Of a DNA stretch of 64,000 nucleotides, positions 1-8,985 are shown piece after piece. Under the pieces are notes generated by a model. It saw nothing but the letters and a program-made list of their open reading frames with translations, did not search any database and was not told the origin of the DNA. Each line of letters begins with the position of its first letter. Positions within the stretch are counted from its first letter, which is position 1. Position numbers and translations under genes: made by a program. This stretch comes from Palaemon carinicauda (Eukaryota; Arthropoda; Malacostraca; Decapoda; Palaemonidae). The stretch spans positions 63,309,081-63,373,080 of the forward strand of contig NC_090757.1 in the NCBI RefSeq assembly GCF_036898095.1, read 5' to 3'.

Positions 1-552
1 TTTATCAGTTGCTTCATGTAATTTCTATAAGAGTTTAATCATTAGTGTTAAAGGTCAAGTATTTTCATTAATTATCAAGATTAAATATTTGTGTAAAATT
101 TAATTTCCAGTGAAACAAGTGATTATATAATTTTCAGAGTAACTTTTTTTTTGTCTTAATCAAAGTTTTGTTCAGATTAGATATTTCGAGTGATTAATTT
201 TTGGTGTAAATTCTTTCAAATTGTTGTAATTTTCATAGAATATACTTATATTTGTAAAGAGTGTACTATTTCAATCACCAGTGTTTCTTACAGTACTCTC
301 TCGTATCCCTGTTTAAGAATCCAAGTAAGAGGTTGTTTTTAAGATTATAATAATAACTACCCAGTTTTGTTTTGAGTGTACTTAAGAGACCTTTGGATAT
401 TCAGTGTTTTTATATATTGTCGTCTAGGAGTTATATAATTTTCTCAGAGCCCGGGTAATATTCAAGTATAACAGATTTATGTAAAACAAACAGGTGAGTT
501 GGGAATTTGAGAGGTGTAACTTGCCAGCCGTAATATATATAATTTTTTTTTT
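1..552. other. AT-rich non-coding stretch, no gene seen
   Basis: AT-rich sequence with short homopolymer runs and no convincing coding frame, RNA gene or known repeat. It could be untranslated or LTR sequence of the retroelement whose short gag-like frame starts at 829, but I found no second LTR to compare it with, so this remains a guess. Confidence 0.5.
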
Positions 553-700
553 GTGCCGAGACCCTGGACTATGATATATATTTTTGGTGCTCAGAGCCGG
601 CCCATGATATATGTTTTTTGGTGCCCGGACCCGGACCATAATATATATTTTTGGTGCCCAGACCCAGGACCATGATTATATATTTTGGTGCCCAGACCCT
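553..700 (+). repeat. 34-bp minisatellite with TGGTGCC core, about 4.4 copies
   Basis: Four full units lie at 553-586, 587-620, 621-653 and 654-687 (34, 34, 33 and 34 bp), followed by a partial fifth unit from 688. Each unit begins GTGCC or GTGCTC, has a GC-rich part (such as CAGACCCAGGACCATGA) and ends in a TATATATTTTTG-like run. The junction of consecutive units reads TTGGTGCC followed by a purine/C-rich block, which resembles a retroelement primer-binding site, and it lies just upstream of a gag-like start at 829. The tandem structure is seen directly. The primer-binding reading is inference. Confidence 0.8.
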
Positions 701-828
701 TGGGATCGAGCGAGTCTGTTTTAAATATTGGTGATAACAGGGCCGTGTTTTCATTAAAGGGTTGAACAATTTGGTGTTGATAGGATTTTGTGTATTGTTT
801 GTATATATTTATTTGGGAGAGGTATAAG

Positions 829-924
829 ATGGCACAGTTTGATATCCAAGAGTTCTTGAAAAACCCAAATGTTCAGGAATTGTCAGAAGCTAATGTAACT
901 AAAGCTCTGTGGCTCTTATTTTAA
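829..924 (+). pseudogene. Truncated gag-like N-terminus (31 codons)
   Basis: An ATG at 829 opens a 31-codon frame starting MAQFDIQEFLKNPNVQEL and ending at TAA 922-924. A short acidic start of the form xxFDxxxFLxxPxxxxL is typical of gag proteins of arthropod LTR retrotransposons, where a domain of several hundred residues normally follows. Here the frame stops abruptly where minus-strand gag sequence begins (about 912-920). The likely explanation is an element broken by another element or by a rearrangement. The call rests on general resemblance and may be wrong. Confidence 0.35.
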
Positions 925-1546
925 TGGCGTGTGGTCCACTTTGGTCTGTGCTGAGTAGTTGTCCTCTTCGTCAGGAGTGGAGGCATTGATGTAGGTCTTG
1001 AAGGGGGAGAAGTGGCTATCCATCAGGGCATTAGCTTTGGTTATCAGTTCCTTCTTGGGCAACTTATCGATATCTGGGATCGCAAAGCTTACAGGTTCTG
1101 GTAGATGTTGAACCCAAAGGGCAGGAAGTAGGCTCACCTCCTGAGGAGAGCCGTTTGGTGCAGGTTGCAGGCGATAGATATTGAGCCTCCCTGAGGGTTA
1201 GCAAAGCCTTTTGGTCCGCCAACGGTTGTTTAGAGAGTTGACAAAGCCTGGCTATATGGGTGGCTGGCTATGGCGAGTACTGTTCCAGTGAGTTTATTTT
1301 GAGGGCTTTTATGTTATTGGGTGTGTCTTCTTGGTTACAAAGCCAATCTGAGATTACTGGGAAAGCGTTCTCGGTGATCGCAACAAGCACATAGTCTGCT
1401 TTGGTGCTTGTTGGAGTCACGACCTTGATGCGAATCTGAACATCTGTGTGCTGAAACCTAGTGAATGCCTCTTCACCGGCGAAGAGTGGTAGTTTCATAG
1501 TTGTGGCGTGCATAGAAAAGTTAGAGTCGGAGGGTGGCATCATCAA
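916..1546 (-). pseudogene. gag: Frameshifted Gag remnant of a Ty3/Gypsy-like element
   Basis: The first frame (1546 down to 1268, 92 codons) contains MKLPLFAGEEAFTRFQ and, further on, TKADYVLVAI. This matches the pattern KLPxF...WFxxxExQ...TKxxYVxxAL of the N-terminal capsid-like domain of arthropod Ty3/Gypsy Gag. After a stop the similarity continues in another frame (around 1250-1140, QLSKQPLADQKALLTL) and then in a third (1137-916), which includes LPALWVQHLPEPV, similar to the LF..RLP..V step of the same domain. At least two frameshifts separate the three pieces. No CCHC zinc knuckle is seen. It is a decayed pseudogene that cannot make a full protein. Confidence 0.6.
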
Positions 1547-1584
1547 TCAGTAAGACACAGCAGTGAGTGGAAGGTAGTAGGGCT

Positions 1585-1604
1585 GGTCCCCCGGCAGTCA
1601 CCAA
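1585..1604 (-). promoter_or_regulatory. Primer-binding-site-like sequence
   Basis: On the minus strand this reads TTGGTGACTGCCGGGGGACC. It lies about 40 bases upstream of the gag start and directly after the probable LTR end. TGGTGAC-type sequences are usual primer-binding sites in Ty3/Gypsy elements of animals. The exact tRNA cannot be told from the sequence alone. Confidence 0.45.
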
Positions 1605-1676
1605 TTGCAGGAGGTTGCTGTAAGGTTATAATTTCGAAACGAGATGAATGAAATAGCTTATTTCAACAATAACAAG

Positions 1677-1684
1677 TTTATATA
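1677..1684 (-). promoter_or_regulatory. TATA-like box in probable LTR
   Basis: The minus strand reads TATATAAA, about 70-90 bases upstream of the primer-binding-like site. This is the expected place for the promoter of an LTR retrotransposon. In DNA this AT-rich the motif alone is weak evidence. Confidence 0.35.
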
Positions 1685-1870
1685 CAAGCAGTTCCGAAAA
1701 AGAATGTCACAAAAACTCAAACAGACTAATGCATGAAAAGGCAGCTTAAACATGTTCTGTTATCAGTGCCAGGGGGGGAGCGCGATGTACATAAAAGGAA
1801 ATACTGTTACAGTGTACGTGCATCTGTGAAACACGTTCGGTACAGGGTTTTTGTGGTTGTGTGCTTGTAT

Positions 1871-1872
<2 letters not shown>

Positions 1873-1904
<32 letters not shown>

Positions 1905-1914
1905 ATATATATAT

Positions 1915-2009
<95 letters not shown>
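1873..2009. repeat. Compound microsatellite (CT)n-(TA)n
   Basis: About 15 CT units (1873-1902) are followed by a long TA tract with one interruption near 1915. The short frames that cross it (runs of SLSL, IYIY) are artefacts. Confidence 0.95.
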
Positions 2010-2012
<3 letters not shown>

Positions 2013-2045
2013 TATACATGTATTTATATATATTCCTATCTGAAT

Positions 2046-2270
2046 GGGGATACCTTAATGCGGTGAAAGTTTTTTTTGTATTGCCATGTTCAGCAAAACT
2101 GTAGTAGTCAGGGCAACGCATACAAGGTTGGTTTGCTGTGAGCGATCTGACAAAATTCTCCCGCCTTCACCATTCTTCAGTGGCCATCGTATTGAAGAAA
2201 ACTAGCCAAAACCCAGACATGATCAAGACATGTATGAGGCCGTTGTCCTGCAGTGTACTAAATATTACTT
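2046..2270 (+). repeat. Dispersed LINE-tail repeat, copy A
   Basis: Similar in order and sequence to 8757-8985 and, in two pieces, to 3030-3245. Shared landmarks are GATACCTTA, a GCCATG(A/T)TCAGCAAA block, AAGGTTGGTTTGCTGTGAGCGATC, AAAACCCAGACATG and the terminal GAGGCC..TGTCCTGCAGTG. The terminal part translates as EAVVLQCT, a variant of the EAFVLQWT tail of decapod-type LINE ORF2 proteins. It is probably a non-autonomous element or a 3' LINE remnant. Confidence 0.55.
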
Positions 2271-2331
2271 TTATTCTGATAATGACTTCAGAGAGAAGGT
2301 AGTCGTACCAGCAGCAACTGCCAAATCTCTT

Positions 2332-2335
<4 letters not shown>

Positions 2336-2406
<71 letters not shown>
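2336..2406. repeat. (TC)n microsatellite
   Basis: Nearly pure TC tract of about 35 units, beginning after TCTTATCT. Confidence 0.95.
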
Positions 2407-2409
<3 letters not shown>

Positions 2410-2642
2410 CCCCTGTTAAAGCAGTTGTGCTCTTAGGAGACCGGTTGACCGCCTCTCCTGACATTCCGAGAGACGGAATCTCAGGTGACAATGAGGTTCT
2501 TATTATCTCCATCATTATTTTATCATTATTTTATATTTTGTTCATTTTTCTTGTATTCCTTCTTTCTTATTCAATTTACATATTCGTTGTATTATTTATA
2601 ATGCTGTTAATTGGTCGATTTGTCTCTTAATAGTTTTACCTC

Positions 2643-2646
<4 letters not shown>
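2407..2646. other. Unassigned spacer between microsatellites
   Basis: About 240 bp between a (TC)n and an (AT)n tract. A plus-strand frame at 2427-2630 (67 codons) has a hydrophobic C-terminal half, but its composition follows from T-rich DNA and no start context or family is recognisable. I see no gene. Confidence 0.5.

Positions 2647-2733
<87 letters not shown>
2647..2733. repeat. Compound microsatellite (AT)n-(GT)n
   Basis: AT units to 2702, then GT units 2703-2732, then a purine-rich GGAGAGGGAGAGAAGG run. Confidence 0.95.
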
Positions 2734-2734
<1 letters not shown>

Positions 2735-2768
2735 AGAGGGAGAGAAGGGGAAGGAAGAGAAAATGATG

Positions 2769-3015
<247 letters not shown>

Positions 3016-3029
3016 GTTCAACAAAACCG

Positions 3030-3245
3030 AATGCAGCCTTTTCTAGTCCACTGCTGGACAAAGGCCTCAGGCATGTCTTTATTCATATCTGGGGTTTGGA
3101 CAGTTTTCATCACCATGTTGGCCAGTGCGGATTGATGATGGTGGGAGACTTTTGTCTGATCGCTCACGTGGTAAAAGGGTTTTGTTTATCGCCATGATCA
3201 GCAAAGTTGTAGAGCCACCTATATAAGGTTGGTTTGCTGTGAGGG
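3030..3245. repeat. Dispersed LINE-tail repeat, copy C, rearranged head to tail
   Basis: The part 3036-3165 is in minus orientation: its reverse complement contains EAFVQQWTRKGC and the GATCAGACAAAAGTCTCCCACC block. The part 3167-3242 is in plus orientation (GCCATGATCAGCAAAG ... AAGGTTGGTTTGCTGTGAG). In copies at 2046 and 8757 both parts lie on the same strand in sequence. An inversion junction therefore falls near 3165. Confidence 0.6.
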
Positions 3246-3430
3246 GCGTTAGATTTTAGGTAGGATATTTACTACTCCCACTGCTCGTCCCGGGGAAGTT
3301 TTGTGACCGTTTTGATTATAAAAAAAAAAAAAATGTTTTTTTTTTTATTTATTGGAGCTTGATATATATTTATATATGTTTATAAAATGGAGTCTGTTTA
3401 TTTATTTGTCTGTGTTTGAGTGTGGACAGG
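3246..3430. other. Short AT-rich spacer
   Basis: Contains an A13 run closely followed by a T-run (about 3319-3350), which could pair as a hairpin. No gene seen. Confidence 0.5.
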
Positions 3431-3790
3431 ATTACGTCAAAACTACTGGACGGATTTTGACGAAAATTTCCCCATGGACGTCTCCATTAAATTTTGGAGA
3501 TGATCCGGATCAGGATTCTAGATCTGGATTTGCATTTTTCGTAATTTTACAGATAACGTCAAAGTAATTTGGCGGATTTTGACGAAATTTTCCCCACAGA
3601 TAGATCTTAGGTCATGGACGACCCCATTAAATTTTGGAGGTGATCCGAATCAGGATTCTAGATCTGGATTTGTATTTTATGCCATTTTAAAGATAACGTC
3701 AAAATAATTTGACGGATTTTGACGAAATTTCCGCCACAAATAGAACTTAGGCCATGGACGCCTCCATTGAACTTTGGCGCAAGTCAGAAA
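3431..3790 (+). repeat. Degenerate tandem repeat, three units of about 120-140 bp
   Basis: Units start at 3431, 3553 and 3693 with AT(T/A)ACGTCAAA followed by CGGATTTTGACGAAA. Each then carries CATGGACG, (C)CATTAAATTTTGGAG (altered in unit 3), GATCC..ATCAGGATTCTAGATC (units 1 and 2). Unit 1 lacks about 18 bp (ACAGATAGATCTTAGGTC). The GGATTTTGACGAAATTTT and TTTTGGAGGTGATCCG motifs resemble a repeat seen widely in aquatic invertebrate genomes, but I cannot assign a class. No coding potential. Confidence 0.75.
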
Positions 3791-4170
3791 TCTCTGGTTG
3801 CTCTTGTTTTTGTATGCGTGCCACAGTTTACTTTCTGTATTATGCCAGCCGTGTTTTAGATTGAGTTCAGAAGCAGGTCTTCTGGCATCAGCGTCAATGA
3901 CCTTCGATGTCAGGATGTCAGAAAACTCAAAATAAATAATCAATCATTGTGTGTGTGTATTTTCCGTAGTATACTTTAACATTTTGTGTAATTTCCATTA
4001 AAGGTTTCAGTTTGAAATTTATCCTGCTACGTGATATTCAGTCTCGGGACTATGAAGCCATAGCTTTCCCTACTCCTCTCCACCCCCAATCCCCAATCTC
4101 TAACCTTTTGATGTTAATGCTTAGGCTAAATTTAGAGATCAGGAAAATCAAATTCTAGATTTAGTCAGTC
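3791..4170. other. Non-coding spacer, no gene seen
   Basis: Mixed-composition sequence with a short GT run near 3946-3958. A minus-strand frame at 3677-3943 crosses the tandem repeat and is not supported as a gene. Confidence 0.5.
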
Positions 4171-4239
4171 CTATCTTGAGAGACTTAGTACCTTTGATGG
4201 CACATGGTAGTCGCCTTGCCTTCTTTGATACTAATTTCT

Positions 4240-4500
4240 TTTTAAAGTGTGTCATACTGATCTTTCCCTTTTCTTCTTTCCCTACATTAAGGGGTCGGTT
4301 GCCTGATACGCCGTCTAATTGCATCAGACATGGTTGGTACTTTGGCAGAGGATTTTTGTGATCGCATGCCCCTGCAATATTCCAACTGCAAACCAGCAGT
4401 TTCCACTGTTATTTAGAGTGGGCCCTTTGCTAAAAAGCAAGACTGCATGGCAGCAACTTCAAAAGTTCAAACTTGCAGCAAATGTTTTTATGTTGAACAG
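4240..4500 (+). repeat. Possible dispersed repeat with AAGGGGTCGGTTGCCTGATA core
   Basis: The block around 4289-4310 (AAGGGGTCGGTTGCCTGATA) resembles a repeat core I have seen in many invertebrate sequences. No second copy is present in this window, so the call depends on recall alone. Short frames at 4176-4361 and 4319-4510 show no family features. Confidence 0.3.
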
Positions 4501-4574
4501 GCTGACATAAGTCTCTTTTTATAGTATTAAGATTTTTTTTTCTTTTTTAAGGTGCATTACTTTTCTTGTAGTTA

Positions 4575-4850
4575 ATCTGTTTTCTTATTTACTTTTCCCA
4601 CTGGGCTACTCGTCCCTGTTGGAGCCTTTAGGCTTAGAGCTTCCTGCTTTTCCAACTAGGGTTGTACCTTAGATAAAAATGATAATAATAATAATTGATA
4701 ATGATAATAATAATAATAATAATAATGATGATGATAATAATAATAATGATAATGATAATGACAATTATAATAATAATAATTAATTATAATAATAATAATG
4801 ATAATAGTAATGATAATAATAATAATAATAATATTAATAATAATAATGTT
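4575..4850 (-). repeat. Dispersed (ATT)n-tailed element, truncated minus copy
   Basis: The reverse complement of 4580-4672 matches the starts of the copies at 6901 and 11,931: ACAACCCTAGTTGGAAAAGCAGG, CTCCAACAGGG and TAGCCCAGTG are shared. The adjacent imperfect AAT-rich tract (about 4677-4850) is the (ATT)n end of the same element read on this strand. The copy is cut after roughly 100 bp of unique sequence. Confidence 0.7.
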
Positions 4851-4999
4851 CTTTTAGTCGCTTTCTAGGACACATGGCATACGGTAATAGTATTCTTACA
4901 CCTCTACCACAAGTCAATTGTATGCGGTAAGAATATTGGTCTTCCATGTACCCTTACATATCATTACGTCCGCTAATGAGGGATAACAATTTTAAAGAA
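4851..4999. other. Short fragment, possible retroelement relic
   Basis: The block TTTTAGTCGCTTTCTAGGAC ... GTATTCTTACACCTCTACCAC resembles a repeat tail seen in arthropod genomes (recall only). It is followed by an 18-bp T run at 5000-5017. Confidence 0.25.
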
Positions 5000-5173
5000 T
5001 TTTTTTTTTTTTTTTTTAGAAAATCATGTTGGTTAAATTATGGTATGATTGCGACTCTGATACTAAATCCACATTGATGTATTTGAATTTTATGGATTCT
5101 ACTATAAAATTTTATATTCGTCTTTCCCCTTGTTGTGAATAATATTATTTTTATTATCAAAGCACATTTGTAT

Positions 5174-5174
<1 letters not shown>

Positions 5175-5235
<61 letters not shown>

Positions 5236-5335
5236 GCACACATGTATATACATACATACACACACACATATATATATACATATATATATTATATATATAT
5301 GTATATACATATATATTATATATATTATACATATA

Positions 5336-5389
<54 letters not shown>

Positions 5390-5396
5390 ATTATAC
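5175..5396. repeat. Complex (TA)n/(CA)n microsatellite
   Basis: A TA tract (5175-5231), a CACACA/CATACA-rich centre, then mixed TATATAC and TATATAT tracts to about 5396. All frames here (runs of IYIY, HTHT) are artefacts. Confidence 0.95.
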
Positions 5397-6120
5397 ATGT
5401 GTGTTTGCAGTGTCTATGATATATTTACACTTTGAACATTATGTATTATGCCTAAGTTGTTTATAAAGTTAGAAATATTTTGCAAATTAACAGAATATAT
5501 TCACTTATATATAAATTTTTTATTAAGTCCAGATTTCTTCAAGCTGATCATTTCTATCCACATTAGTAAATAAAACATCAGCGTTTATTACGTATTTCCA
5601 GGAATTAGATTTTATTTCATAACTCCTTTTGACAACTTACAACCAACATGAATTCTTTCATTCTTATTTATTGTAGCTTTCGCTGTAATGAGATTATGTT
5701 AAGAACTGGTAATTAATATTTTCATCTAATTATTATTTTCAACTCGTTTGTCAAAATTAATGAAAATAATCAGATCATGACTAACGATCATCAACCGAAT
5801 TATGGTAAATAGACCCCGTAGAGTTTAATCAATGTTTGTGTTATGTTGCGTGACTAAATCTTCATGTATTGCGTTAATGCCATGGGACACTAGGTATTAT
5901 TTTCAGATTTTTCAGCTTGTTATCGCCCTCAAGTTGCACTCACTTGTTAGCCTTCTGCTATACTAGTGCTTCCACTTCTTTTCTTCCACCCTGCTGGTAC
6001 TGTATAGCACCTTAAGTCTATTTATCGTCTGGGCGGGTATATTGATGTATTTTATATTTAATTTCAGTGAGATTCCATGAGTAAAAACTACATTTCACTT
6101 ATATCTTAATATTTTTATAG
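5397..6120. other. AT-rich non-coding stretch, nothing recognised
   Basis: About 720 bp without a long frame, tandem repeat or recognisable element on either strand. Confidence 0.55.
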
Positions 6121-6124
6121 TATA

Positions 6125-6193
<69 letters not shown>
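6121..6193. repeat. Compound microsatellite (TA)n-(GT)n
   Basis: TA units then about 18 GT units. The GT tract abuts the LINE fragment directly and forms the artificial VCVCV start of an apparent frame. Confidence 0.95.
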
Positions 6194-6195
<2 letters not shown>

Positions 6196-6196
6196 A

Positions 6197-6869
6197 CCGG
6201 CCAATTTTGTGGAGAGTACTGCGTTATTATGGAATTCCTCATAAATATGTAAATTTGATTAAGTCTGTTTATGAGCTTAGCAAGTGCAAAGTTAATGATA
6301 GTAGAGTCTTATCAAATGAATTTCCAGTGAACAGCAGAGTACCCCAAGGGAATGTGTTGTCACCTATGTTGTTTATCCTCCTCATGGATTTTGTAATGCG
6401 TAGAATAGTCAGAGACGGTGTATAATGATTGGACTGGATTGATAATAGAAATTTAGTAGACGTAGAGTATGCTGATGATGCTGTCCTTGTTATCAGACAC
6501 CACAGGATTTGCAATGCTTGCTTACCAGAATGCATGAAATATCACACGAGGTTGGGCTGAAGATAAATAGTAGAAAGAGACATGATGAGAACGGAGTATG
6601 CAATGGAAGATGAAAAATCATTGGAAGGAGAAAGGATTAATGAGGTAGAATCATTCAAGTATTTAGGAACAATGATCTCCAATACAGGGTCTTTAGAATT
6701 AGAGTTTAGTGGAAGATTAAAAAAAGCAAATTAGACGATGGCTAGGTTAAGCAAAAGTTGGAAATCAAATGGCCTGAAATTACATATAAAAAATCAGACT
6801 ATATATCAGTTTAGTGAGATCGGTGTTATTGTATGGACATGAGTCGTGGTATAACAATGAAACAATCTC

Positions 6870-6902
<33 letters not shown>

Positions 6903-7598
6903 ATGCTAAGCTACAACCCTAGTTGGAAAAGCAGGATCCTATAACCCCCGGGGCCCCAACATAGAAAATAGCCCAGTGAGGAAAGGAAACAAGGAAAAAT
7001 TAAGTATTTTAAAGAATAGTAACAACATTGAAGGAGAAAGGATTAATGAGGTAGAATCATTCTAGTATTTAAGAACATATTTTTAAACTATAAAAACTTT
7101 AACAAAACAAGAAGAAGATAAAGTAGATAGAATAGTGTGCCCGAGTGTACCCTCAAGCAAGAGAACACTAACCCAAGACAGTGGAAGACCATGGCACAAA
7201 GGCAATGACACTACCCAAGACTAGAGAACAATGGTTTGATTTTGGAGTGTCCTTCCCCTAGAAGAGCCCTCTGAAGGATATTGGGAGTTAAATGGCGGGA
7301 CAGGATTAGAAATGAAACTAAGAGAGATTACTCGAGTGCCATATGTTGATGAGATCATGGTGAGGAGTAGATGGAGATTGTTTGGGCATGCCTTTCGCAC
7401 TCCCCAAGAGAGATTAGTTCACTAAACGTTCAGTTGGGCTTATAAGGTACTAGAAGAGTTGGAAGACCCAGGCCTACATGGCTGAGGACTATGAAGCGCG
7501 AAGTAGATGATGTCAGAGAAGTATTGAATTAAAAGCTCAAGATAGAGACTACTGGCGAACCCTGAGGCCCTTTGCGTCCATAGGCGTAGGAGGAGATG
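6197..7598 (+). pseudogene. LINE reverse transcriptase pseudogene, split by an insertion
   Basis: The first part encodes RPILWRVLRYYGIP, then VPQGNVLSPMLF (RT motif 4-like, PQG..LSP.LF, 6339-6374), a stop at 6423, and after it VEYADDAVLV with the catalytic YADD box at 6468-6479. Further frames give LKINSRK, ESFKYLGTMIS and LLYGHESW, matching the downstream thumb region. After an inserted element (6871 to about 7266) the homology resumes with RILGVKWRDRIRNE and VDEIMVRSRWRLFGHAFRTP, which is the usual C-terminal region of such ORF2 proteins. Endonuclease domain and RT motifs 1-3 are absent; the fragment begins next to a (GT)n tract. Several stops and frameshifts make it non-functional. The clade is not certain. 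Confidence 0.85.
6871..7266 (+). mobile_element. Dispersed (ATT)n-tailed element inserted in the LINE
   Basis: Ten ATT units (6871-6900) are followed by sequence matching 11,931-12,260: AGCTACAACCCTAGTTGGAA, GGGGCCCCAACA, AATAGCCCAGTGAGGAAAGG, ATAGTGTGCCCGAGTGTACC, CAGTGGAAGACCATGG, TTTGATTTTGGAGTGTCCTT. The copy ends around 7266 at GAAGAG, where LINE homology resumes. At 7025-7077 its normal AT-rich internal segment is replaced by a near-copy of LINE sequence from 6619-6671. The element has no coding capacity and is probably non-autonomous; its superfamily is unknown. Confidence 0.75.
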
Positions 7599-7599
7599 A

Positions 7600-7683
7600 T
7601 GAGGATGATGATATATATATTTGTAAACATTTTAACCAAGAACGATAATAATTATAATGATAATAATAATAATAATAATAATG

Positions 7684-7720
<37 letters not shown>

Positions 7721-7769
7721 TTTATTATTATTATTATTATTATTGTTATTATTATTATTATTATTATTA
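7600..7769. repeat. (AAT)n followed by (ATT)n, an inverted microsatellite
   Basis: A GATGATGAGGATGATGAT run near 7595-7612 follows the LINE end. AAT/GAT-type units then run from about 7644 to 7718 and ATT units from 7720 to 7769. The two halves are complementary and could form a long AT-rich hairpin. Confidence 0.9.
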
Positions 7770-8184
7770 CCTTCGCCATAAGATTACATTTTGATTGACG
7801 TGTTTTTATTAATTTATGTATATATGTTTGTTGGCTTGGAATTCGCATAACTCAAGAACTCTATAACCTAATCCCATGAAATAGGGTGGGATGCTTGCCC
7901 ATGATCCAAGGACAAATTGATTAGAATTTGTGAGTGAGTGGCTCATAGGTCAAGGTAACGAAAAGGTCAAAAACGTCTTTGGTCTAAATCGTGGTCAAGT
8001 TCTATCCGATTTGCGTGGAACTAGTGCCAAAACGTGCATAGTTTAATTGCCAATCCCTAGTTAGCGGTCGAGGTCTAAAGGTCAGCGGGATCAATGAACT
8101 TTCAAAAAGTGCAGGTTTCGTCATTACGTGGCCATTGTTATCCAGTTTGTTTTCATAACCATAGTAACAAATATGGCGTTCTAG

Positions 8185-8187
<3 letters not shown>
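7770..8187 (+). repeat. Possible dispersed invertebrate repeat (CCTTCGCCATAAG start)
   Basis: It starts CCTTCGCCATAAGATTACAT, includes several AAGGTCA-type blocks (CATAGGTCAAGGTAACGAAA, GGTCTAAAGGTCAGC) and lacks coding potential. The pattern of a CTTCGCC start with repeated AAGGTCA blocks resembles a repeat common in invertebrate genomes (recall, not tested). No second copy is in this window. Confidence 0.35.

Positions 8188-8221
<34 letters not shown>
8188..8221. repeat. (ATT)n microsatellite
   Basis: About 11 TTA/ATT units. Unlike those at 6871 and 11,915 it is not followed by the CTAAGCTACAACCC element. Confidence 0.9.
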
Positions 8222-8225
<4 letters not shown>

Positions 8226-8299
8226 TCTTCTTTTTCCATTCAAGCAATGGCAAAAAAATAGATCTCTGTGCAGACTGAATAAGGAGAAGTCTTGATATA

Positions 8300-8304
<5 letters not shown>

Positions 8305-8391
<87 letters not shown>
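8305..8391. repeat. (AT)n microsatellite
   Basis: Pure AT tract of roughly 43 units, followed by CACACAGATAGATAGGTAGA. Confidence 0.95.
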
Positions 8392-8398
<7 letters not shown>

Positions 8399-8443
8399 GA
8401 TAGATAGGTAGATGTGTGTGGTCTTAGGGATATATAATATACA

Positions 8444-8500
<57 letters not shown>
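8444..8500. repeat. (TA)n microsatellite
   Basis: Second TA tract, about 28 units, 50 bp after the previous one. Confidence 0.95.
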
Positions 8501-8504
<4 letters not shown>

Positions 8505-8756
8505 CTATATAAATCGTCACTTGACTACCATTTGCATTGGAAACTATTCGTTTCAATGTGGAAACCTTTTATGCGCGAATGCAAGTAGGTCAGTTCATCC
8601 ACCTGTTTACTCGATCATACAGCACTGTAATGAATGACATACATCACTACATTGATTAGTTAAGCCATCTGGTTCAGATAATTTGTATCCTTTTGAAGCA
8701 GTCAATCATATATTTTGTATCGGAGGTGACGTCACATTCCTCGTTATGTCTTATAG
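8501..8756. other. Non-coding spacer, nothing recognised
   Basis: About 255 bp with no repeat shared within the window and no supported frame. Confidence 0.5.
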
Positions 8757-8985
8757 AGATACCTTACCGTTTTTGAAAGAGTTTGTGTGTTGGCATGATC
8801 AGCAAAGCTTTATTCGTCAGAGACACACATACTAGGTTGGTTTTCTGTGAGCGATCAGACGAAAGGCTCCCCACCAATTCGTGCTGCCAGCATGGTGATG
8901 AAAACGGGCCAAACCCCAGACAGGACACGTCTGAGGCCTTTTTCCTGCGGTGGACTAGAAACAGCTGCACTTGTCGTTTGCTGTA
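8757..8985 (+). repeat. Dispersed LINE-tail repeat, copy D (most intact)
   Basis: The longest ungapped copy of the family also present at 2046 and 3030. A frame from 8783 to 8986 stays open across it and includes SKALFVRDTHTRLVFCERSD and, near the end, DTSEAFFLRWTRNSC. The last segment corresponds to the EAFVLQWT tail of LINE ORF2 (compare 2769-2878). Sequence upstream of the tail differs from the LINE fragment at 2769, so the family may be a non-autonomous element that shares only the LINE 3' end. A host gene is unlikely because the family is repetitive. Confidence 0.55.

Larger units (their letters stand above)
912..1870 (-). mobile_element. Degenerate 5' part of a Ty3/Gypsy-like LTR retrotransposon
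   Basis: Read on the minus strand, this segment has the order expected at the 5' end of an LTR retrotransposon: a TATA-like box (1677-1684) inside probable LTR sequence, a primer-binding-like site (1585-1604), a short leader, then a gag frame starting at 1546 and running to about 916 with frameshifts. No protease, reverse transcriptase or integrase follows, because the sequence changes near 912. The outer LTR end is not defined; the (CT)n tract at 1873 may mark it. The element is dead. Confidence 0.55.

Noticed and set aside
2427..2630. 67-codon frame with a hydrophobic C-terminal half
   Set aside because: T-rich DNA gives hydrophobic residues by default; there is no start context, conservation evidence or neighbouring gene structure.
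3050..3061. ACTGCTGGACAA shared between the LINE-tail repeat (minus) and the satellite monomer, suggesting a common origin
   Set aside because: Twelve bases is too short, and the flanking sequence does not align convincingly.
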